A stretch of 64,000 nt of DNA from Chloroflexota bacterium (GTDB lineage Bacteria > Chloroflexota > Dehalococcoidia > Lucifugimonadales > UBA3495): the NCBI GenBank assembly GCA_028873965.1, contig JAPPMU010000062.1, forward strand, positions 155,357-219,356, in the 5' to 3' direction. Shown piece by piece: positions 59,137-64,000 of the stretch (positions are counted from its first letter, which is position 1; each line of letters starts with the position of its first letter). The notes beneath the pieces were generated by a model, which saw only the letters and a program-made list of their open reading frames with translations, did no database searches and was not told the origin of the DNA. The translations under genes and the position numbers were made by a program.

Positions 59137-60138
59137 GTGAGACACATCGACGTTCACACCCACCTGGCTCCGCAGATACTGTGGCAAGCCTTTGCCGGCG
59201 GCGAGGACTGGCACGGGATGCGATACGAGGCCCGGGGTGATCAGGAGTTCATCGTCGGCAACGGCAAGCGCATCCTGATCAACTCGCCCAAGATCCGGTA
59301 CACGCCGGAGGAACGGCTGGCGGACATGGACGCCGAGGGCACCGACGTGCAAGTGGTGTCAATACACACCCCGCTGTTCCCGTACCACTGGGAGACTGCT
59401 GAGGCCATCAAGGCGTCTCAGGAGGTCAACGACGAGATCGCCGGCATGACCAGGAAATGGCCCGACCGCTTCGCCGGCTTGGCGACACTGCCGGCGCAGG
59501 ACGTTGACGCCGCCATCGCCGAGCTGGAAAGGGCCGTGAAGGTCCTGGGCCTCAAGGGTGCTGAGCTGGACATGGTGGTCAACGGCCAGAATTGGGACGA
59601 GCCGCATTTCCTGCCGCTGTTCAAGGCTGCCGAGGAACTTGACGCCCTGCTGTTCTTCCACCCGCAGCCACAGGACAACATCATGGCGCTGGAGCGGACG
59701 CTGCGCTACGGCATCCCCAACAGTGTCGGCGTCGTGCTGGAGGATGCCCTGCTGGTGGCGACCCTGATCTTCAGCGGCGTCCTGGACGAATGCCCCAACC
59801 TGCGGGTCTGCATCGCCCACGGCGGCGGCGGGGCTTGCTTTGGCATGGGCCGGCTCGACCACGGCTGGCAGGTGCGCTCGGAGGCGCGGGTGAACATCCT
59901 CAAGCCGCCCAGTGCATACCAGAAGCAGATCTACTACGATTTCCTGACCAGCAGCGAGGCCGGCCTGCGTTTCCTGATCGACAGCGTCGGCGTTGACCGG
60001 GTCGTGATCGGCAGCGACTGGCCCTTCGTGGGTTGGGACCCCTCCCCCGGCGGTTGGCTGGAGAGCCTGACCACCCTGTCCCAGGAGGAAAAGGAAAAGA
60101 TCTCCTGGAGGAACCTTGAAGCCCTGCTAGGTATCTGA
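59137..60138 (+). CDS. Amidohydrolase-2 (ACMSD-like) family protein, paralogue 2
   Basis: 333-residue paralogue of the preceding gene; the two share the sequence order IDxHxHL, YTPEERLADMD, DRFAGLATLPxQDV, AHGGGGACFGMGRLDHGW and VVIGSDWPF. The start is GTG at 59137 with GGAGGA six bases upstream; an in-frame TTG at 59101 is less likely. The GSDWP instead of GTDWP and a different pocket sequence suggest a different substrate. It is convergent with the Gfo/Idh gene, 13 bp away. Confidence 0.92.
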   Translation: MRHIDVHTHLAPQILWQAFAGGEDWHGMRYEARGDQEFIVGNGKRILINSPKIRYTPEERLADMDAEGTDVQVVSIHTPLFPYHWETAEAIKASQEVNDEIAGMTRKWPDRFAGLATLPAQDVDAAIAELERAVKVLGLKGAELDMVVNGQNWDEPHFLPLFKAAEELDALLFFHPQPQDNIMALERTLRYGIPNSVGVVLEDALLVATLIFSGVLDECPNLRVCIAHGGGGACFGMGRLDHGWQVRSEARVNILKPPSAYQKQIYYDFLTSSEAGLRFLIDSVGVDRVVIGSDWPFVGWDPSPGGWLESLTTLSQEEKEKISWRNLEALLGI

Positions 60139-60151
60139 CCTCGAAAGAACC

Positions 60152-61252
60152 TCAGCCGACGGGCAACTCCCGTCCCGTATCAGACGCCTCCTTGACACGG
60201 TCGAGGAAGCGATGAAGGCCCACGGCGGTATCGAACGTCGGCAGGCGACTGGTCTCGCCCGTCCGGATGGCCTCGGCGAACAGGGCGTACAGCTGCCCCA
60301 CGTTGAACGGGTCTCCCTGGGGGAAGTCGTCGGGGACGTACACGAAACGCTGGGGGATTTCCAGGTCTTCCATCGCGTGGTTTCCCTGCGCTCCCTGTAT
60401 CCGGAGCATCTCGCCGCGCTGGGATGAGACGCTGCCGGTGACGATCAGCGTGCCTTCGCGGCCGTAGATCTCCATGCGGTACCCGCTGCCGGCCCAGGGC
60501 ACGGCACCGACGTGGACCGATGCCGCGGCGCCGCGCTCCAACTCGCCGGATACCCGCACGTTGTCGGGCGACATGACATCGACGTATTGCTGGGTGTCGG
60601 TCTCGTACCACTGGCGGACCTGGTTGGTCACCATGCAGGCCACCCGTGCGAAGTCGCCCAACACGAAGCGCAGGGCGTCGATGACGTGGCCGGTGGCGAT
60701 GGTCAGGGTGTTTGCGCCCATGGCGGGATCACGCTGCCAGGTGCCGCCGGATTGGCGGTTCACCGGCCCGTCGCGAAACGTGGTAACGGTGCAGGTCATC
60801 ACCTCGCCCACGTAGCCGGAGTCGATCAGATCCTTGACGTACATCAGGGCGGGGCTGACGCGGGACTGCAGGCCCACCGCCGTCTGCACGCCCTTGGCCC
60901 GGGCCAGTTCCGTCAACTCTTCGGCCTCGGCGGTGGTACGACCCAGGGGCCACTCGGTCAACACGTGCTTGCCCGCCTCGATTGCGGCCTTCGTGGGATC
61001 ATAGTGGGAGGGGACCCGCACCACCACGGCCACGGCGTCGATGTCCGGCGACGCCGCCATTTCGTTGAAATCGTGGAACGCCAGCTTCGCGCCAAAGGCC
61101 TGTCGCGCCTCTTCCGCGCTCTCCGGACGGGTGGTGCAAACCGCGGTGAACTCGACGTCCGGGCTGGCCAGTAGAGCCGGGAAGTGCGACTGGCCGGCCC
61201 ACGTCGAATTGACGTTGGCTCCCACGAAGCCCAAGCGAATCTTGTCTGTCAT
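60152..61252 (-). CDS. Gfo/Idh/MocA family oxidoreductase
   Basis: 366-residue NAD(P)-dependent oxidoreductase. The Rossmann start is IRLGFVGANVNSTWAG, TEWPLGRTTAEAEEL replaces the usual EKP lysine motif (EWP), and the C-terminal substrate domain follows from about 130. Loss of the EKP lysine is seen in galactose-oxidoreductase-like Gfo/Idh proteins; the substrate is unknown. The ATG at 61252 has GGAG 7 bases upstream. A family B repeat lies 35 bp upstream of the start. Confidence 0.88.
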   Translation of the reverse strand: MTDKIRLGFVGANVNSTWAGQSHFPALLASPDVEFTAVCTTRPESAEEARQAFGAKLAFHDFNEMAASPDIDAVAVVVRVPSHYDPTKAAIEAGKHVLTEWPLGRTTAEAEELTELARAKGVQTAVGLQSRVSPALMYVKDLIDSGYVGEVMTCTVTTFRDGPVNRQSGGTWQRDPAMGANTLTIATGHVIDALRFVLGDFARVACMVTNQVRQWYETDTQQYVDVMSPDNVRVSGELERGAAASVHVGAVPWAGSGYRMEIYGREGTLIVTGSVSSQRGEMLRIQGAQGNHAMEDLEIPQRFVYVPDDFPQGDPFNVGQLYALFAEAIRTGETSRLPTFDTAVGLHRFLDRVKEASDTGRELPVG

Positions 61253-61287
61253 ATCACAAGCTCCAGAGTTGCAATCGTTGCACAACT

Positions 61288-61376
61288 GTCAGAAGCAGGA
61301 TTTTCAGGATTAGTCGGATGGTCAGGATCGAGAATATCCTGAAAATCTGCTCGATCCGGCAAATCCTGCTTCTGAC
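61288..61376. repeat. Family B palindromic repeat, copy 4
   Basis: GTCAGAAGCAGGATTTTCAG and the inverted AAATCCTGCTTCTGAC enclose GTCAGGATCGAGAATATCCTG. Just outside lie GTTGCACAAC on the left and GCTTTGCGCAAGTCCC on the right, relics of the outer repeat seen at 47134. It is between the Gfo/Idh start and the LLM-class stop. Confidence 0.85.
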
Positions 61377-61396
61377 GTTGCTTTGCGCAAGTCCCA

Positions 61397-62530
61397 TTAC
61401 TCCAGGGAGTCGGGGTTGATGGGCGTGGGCATGGCCTGTACCGCCGGCAGGACCTTTTCGGCGAACAGGCGCAGGCTTTTCTCCGCCTTCTCCCTCGGCA
61501 TCCCGCCGTAGAACATGTGGATGACGACCTTCTCCAGGCTGATGGTCCACTGCAATGTGCGGATCTTCTCGATGATCTCGTCAGGCGTGCCGATGGGCTG
61601 AGTGGCGCGGCGGGCGTTGAAGCTGGCGTCGGCGGTGCCAACGTCGGCCTGCTGGCGCGTCAGGTATTCCTCGTAGCCGCGTATGCCCTCGTAACCGGGG
61701 TTGTTCCATTCGAAGTAGTGGTGCTGCGCCGCCATGAGCTGGTTGTGGAAGTAGATCCACCCCTCCTCGGCTTCCTCGGTGGACTCGGCGCAGTACATCC
61801 ACAGCAGCGTGGTGGGCTGGTCGGGCGGCAGGCTGAGCTCCTTGCGTATCCGGTTGAAGCGGCGCACCTTGGCGACCATCTCGTCCACGTCGTCGCCGGC
61901 GACGAACATCTGGCCCAGGCCGTTCTCGGCGGCCATCCGCGCCGACGCCTCGGTGGTGAACGCCACCTTGATGTCCCGGGTCAGTTCGCCCTTGTGCCGG
62001 GCCTGGGGCCGGATGGTGGTCGGCGGGATGTCGTAAACCTCGCCCTGGAACTCGAACCGTTCCGCGCCGTCGGCGGCCTTGATGGCGTTGATCACGTCGT
62101 AGAAGTACTTGTGGGACTCGCCGATGGGGTAGCCCAGAGAGGCGTACTCGTGGGGCGCGATGCCGCGGCCGATGCCCAGGTGGAGGCGACGTCCCTTGAG
62201 CAGGATGTCCAGCATGGAGAGCTCGGACGCCAGCCGCACCGGGTTCCACCAAGGGGCGACGACCACCGCCGTGCCCACGTCGACCCGGTTGGTGCGGCCC
62301 GCCCAGTATGCCAGGTACTGCAGCGGGTTGGGCTGCATGGAATAGGCGGAGCCGTAGTGCTCCGTGGCCCAGATGGAGTCGAAGCCCAGCGGCTCGACCA
62401 GTTCTCCCATGTAGAGGGTGTCGTCCATATTGCTGGCGTCGGTTCGCGCCGGCGGCCGGTCGTAGTCCTCGGCCAGCAGGCGGGGCCAATCACCCTGGTT
62501 GTAGCCGGTGACCATCACTCCACAGTGCAT
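61397..62530 (-). CDS. Luciferase-like (LLM class) flavin-dependent oxidoreductase
   Basis: 377-residue bacterial-luciferase-family TIM barrel. EPLGFDSIWATEHYGS, RVDVGTAVVVAPWWNPVRLA and LHLGIGRGIAPHEYASLG are the conserved strands of the reduced FMN or F420-dependent group. It may be a monooxygenase with a separate flavin reductase; relatives in SAR202-type genomes are heavily expanded. It is the first gene of a two-gene run with the Gfo/Idh oxidoreductase, with a repeat between them. Confidence 0.9.
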   Translation of the reverse strand: MHCGVMVTGYNQGDWPRLLAEDYDRPPARTDASNMDDTLYMGELVEPLGFDSIWATEHYGSAYSMQPNPLQYLAYWAGRTNRVDVGTAVVVAPWWNPVRLASELSMLDILLKGRRLHLGIGRGIAPHEYASLGYPIGESHKYFYDVINAIKAADGAERFEFQGEVYDIPPTTIRPQARHKGELTRDIKVAFTTEASARMAAENGLGQMFVAGDDVDEMVAKVRRFNRIRKELSLPPDQPTTLLWMYCAESTEEAEEGWIYFHNQLMAAQHHYFEWNNPGYEGIRGYEEYLTRQQADVGTADASFNARRATQPIGTPDEIIEKIRTLQWTISLEKVVIHMFYGGMPREKAEKSLRLFAEKVLPAVQAMPTPINPDSLE

Positions 62531-62658
62531 TTGGTGTGTTCCTCCGTCAGGTTCGCCTTGTCATTCCAGGCGCGGTCAAGCCTGCAACGCGGCGATATGC
62601 GGTGCCAGTATAACCGTTCGCGCCGGCCGACACCGTGGCGCGGGCGTGGCCTCGACAT

Positions 62659-63270
62659 TCACCGCCGCATTAAGTCTTCCAGGCGGCGCTTTACGTCGGG
62701 CCATTCGCTGTCGATGACGCTGTAGAACACCGAATGGCGGTCCATTCCGTCCCAGGCGATGCGGTGGTTGCGCCAGGTGCCCTCTTCCACCGCGCCCAGC
62801 CGCAGGATCGCGCGCCGCGACCGCTCGTTGCGGCTGTCGGTTTTGAGGCAGACCCGTCGCGCGGAATGGTCCTCGAAGGCGTGAGACATGAGAAGGTACT
62901 TGCACTCGGTGTTGACTCCCGTGCGCTGCCACGCCGTCCCGTACCACGTCCAGCCGATTTCCAGCGCGCGGTTGGGCCGGTCGATGTCCAGGTACGACGT
63001 GGAACCAATAGCCTTGCCCGATGCCAGATCCACCACCGCGAAAGCCAACCGACCCCCACGGCTCACTTCGGTCAAGCACTGGCGGACCCAGGCCTCGGCA
63101 TCCTCAAGGCCGGTGAAGCCTGGCCGCGGCAGATACCGCCAGATCTGATCATCCGCCCCAGCATCGTACAGGTCTGGCACATGCTCCAGGTCCAGGGGCT
63201 CCAAGCGCACCACTTTGCCGGTCAGAGTGACCGGCTGCGGGTCCAGTTTCCGGGTAAGTTCAGTCGCCAT
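62659..63270 (-). CDS. GNAT acetyltransferase, RimJ/RimL-like
   Basis: 203-residue GNAT-fold N-acetyltransferase of the RimJ/RimL type: LTGKVVRLEPLDLEHVPDLY at the N-terminus, IGSTSYLDID, EIGWTWYGTAWQRTGVN and LKTDSRNERSRRAILRLGAVEEG, the last being the acetyl-CoA helix. Substrates in the family are ribosomal proteins or small amines. A second RimJ/RimL-like gene begins about 520 bp away at the window edge. Confidence 0.9.
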   Translation of the reverse strand: MATELTRKLDPQPVTLTGKVVRLEPLDLEHVPDLYDAGADDQIWRYLPRPGFTGLEDAEAWVRQCLTEVSRGGRLAFAVVDLASGKAIGSTSYLDIDRPNRALEIGWTWYGTAWQRTGVNTECKYLLMSHAFEDHSARRVCLKTDSRNERSRRAILRLGAVEEGTWRNHRIAWDGMDRHSVFYSVIDSEWPDVKRRLEDLMRR

Positions 63271-63367
63271 GACTTCTCCAGGTTTCTCCGATTGGGCATT
63301 TCAGTATATCGCGGGCTGGAGTCGGATCATCGGCGCTGGCGGGTAGGGCATCGAAATCAAAGTGATC

Positions 63368-63776
63368 GTCAGAAGCAGGATTCAATAGATTGATTGGATT
63401 AGCAGGATTAGGTGCAGGGCAATCGCGTCTAAATCGATGATGATGGCGGTGTTGCATCTATGGCACATGGCAGCGGCCGAGAGTGAATTTTACCTGGATA
63501 AACAGGATGAACGGGATGGACAGGATACGGTTGCGTTGACAATGCAGCCAATCAGTTTGGGAGTAGCGGGTTTTCTGGGCGTCGGAGTGCGAGGAAGTGC
63601 GGTGTGTTATCAAACAAGAGATGTGGTCCGCGCTTGATTATCGATAGTGTTAATGAAGCGATGGCTCTGGATTGGGTGGATACCTGCTGTGGGACGGCTC
63701 CAATCCTGATAATCTTTCAAATCCGAATCCTGCTTCTGACAAGTTCCCGCAGTAAAGTGGGTACGCGCGAGGGTAC
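63368..63776. repeat. Disrupted family B repeat with D and A fragments
   Basis: GTCAGAAGCAGGATTCAATA (63368) is a family B left end whose right end AATCCTGCTTCTGAC ends at about 63740, some 370 bp away. Between them are a family D arm (GATAAACAGGATGAACGGGA, about 63496) and other unassigned DNA. A family A right end (AAGTGGGTACGCGCGAG) follows at 63755-63771. No gene is seen in 63271-63790. Confidence 0.6.
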
Positions 63777-63790
63777 TGAGGTCGTGAACG

Positions 63791-64000
63791 ATGCGTATAG
63801 ACGTGGGCGAATGGCAGATCCGAAGCTACCGCGGCGAGGACGCCGAGGCGTTGGCCCGCTATGCCAACAACCGCAACGTGTCCCGGAACCTGCGCGACGC
63901 GTTTCCGTACCCGTACACCCTGGCCCACGCGGAGACCTGGATCGACCTAGTCCTCAGTCAGAGTTGGAAAGGCAGGGGTAGAAGCGATGGAATTTGGTTC
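63791..64000 (+). CDS. GNAT acetyltransferase, RimJ/RimL-like, truncated by window edge
   Basis: An open frame from ATG 63791 to the last base gives 70 residues: WQIRSYRGEDAEALARYANN, then SRNLRDAFPYPYTLAHAETW. This is the N-terminal signature of RimJ/RimL-type acetyltransferases. GAGGT stands about 8 bases upstream. The acetyl-CoA site lies beyond the window. It is a neighbour of the minus-strand GNAT gene at 62659, but the N-termini differ. Confidence 0.72.
   Translation, partial: MRIDVGEWQIRSYRGEDAEALARYANNRNVSRNLRDAFPYPYTLAHAETWIDLVLSQSWKGRGRSDGIWF

Noticed and set aside
1..64000. tRNA, rRNA, tmRNA, cobalamin or glycine riboswitches, prophage or complete insertion sequence
   Set aside because: No TPsiC-like arm with acceptor pairing, no conserved riboswitch core and no transposase or phage gene was seen by eye; a covariance-model scan would be decisive.

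Overview
This is a high-GC, gene-dense bacterial chromosome segment with 51 protein genes that I can support, two gene remnants, no tRNA or rRNA gene and no CRISPR array. The gene content suggests a free-living or sponge-associated Chloroflexota bacterium of the SAR202/Dehalococcoidia type. The reasons are the many amidohydrolase-superfamily enzymes, a luciferase-like flavin monooxygenase, a Rieske dioxygenase, an HpaB-type hydroxylase, SDR and Gfo/Idh dehydrogenases, a split glycine decarboxylase, plant-type LRR and NHL proteins, and abundant short palindromic intergenic repeats. The placement is inferred from content; no marker phylogeny was run.

Layout. 1-3050 (+): end of a cobalamin operon (cobQ, cobU, PduX-like kinase). 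3047-10155 (-): a packed six-gene unit of nucleic-acid enzymes: PHP phosphoesterase, DEDDh-exonuclease/DinG helicase, three tandem OGG1-type glycosylase paralogues and a PIN-domain protein. 10284-12792 (+): a 3-hydroxyisobutyrate-dehydrogenase-like enzyme, then an XRE/ImmA-like plus PIN-like (DUF4411) toxin-antitoxin-type pair. 12809-18059 (-): FMN-binding protein, FAD amine oxidase, gcvPA, a membrane protein and gcvPB. 18416-25180: MFS transporter, solitary DNA methyltransferase, dnaA and two convergent NHL-repeat genes. 25765-32402: HEPN-like protein, copper amine oxidase, sulfite-oxidase-type molybdoenzyme, amidohydrolase, MetE-like protein and dodecin. 32538-38444: ABC-F ATPase, VWA lipoprotein and a membrane HTH/TPR protein. 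38502-51982: a catabolic region with a Rieske dioxygenase, HpaB-like hydroxylase, SDRs, SnoaL-like and VOC proteins, MBL hydrolase, phosphotriesterase-like and M19 enzymes, interrupted by an LRR lipoprotein. 52052-57021: an A+T-richer membrane protein, two abutting gene remnants, a tandem UspA protein and a gene desert holding a candidate structured RNA. 57160-64000: deacetylase, two paralogous amidohydrolases, Gfo/Idh oxidoreductase, luciferase-like monooxygenase and two GNAT acetyltransferases, the last running off the end.

Intergenic gaps are filled by four short palindromic repeat families, called A to D here. They lie next to stop codons, nest in one another and share terminal inverted repeats, so they look like modular non-autonomous elements. 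The most unusual items are the six-gene repair-like unit, in which one glycosylase has lost its catalytic lysine; the candidate structured RNA at about 55653-55900 (-), with its own promoter and terminator; and the ImmA-like protein with a broken zinc motif.
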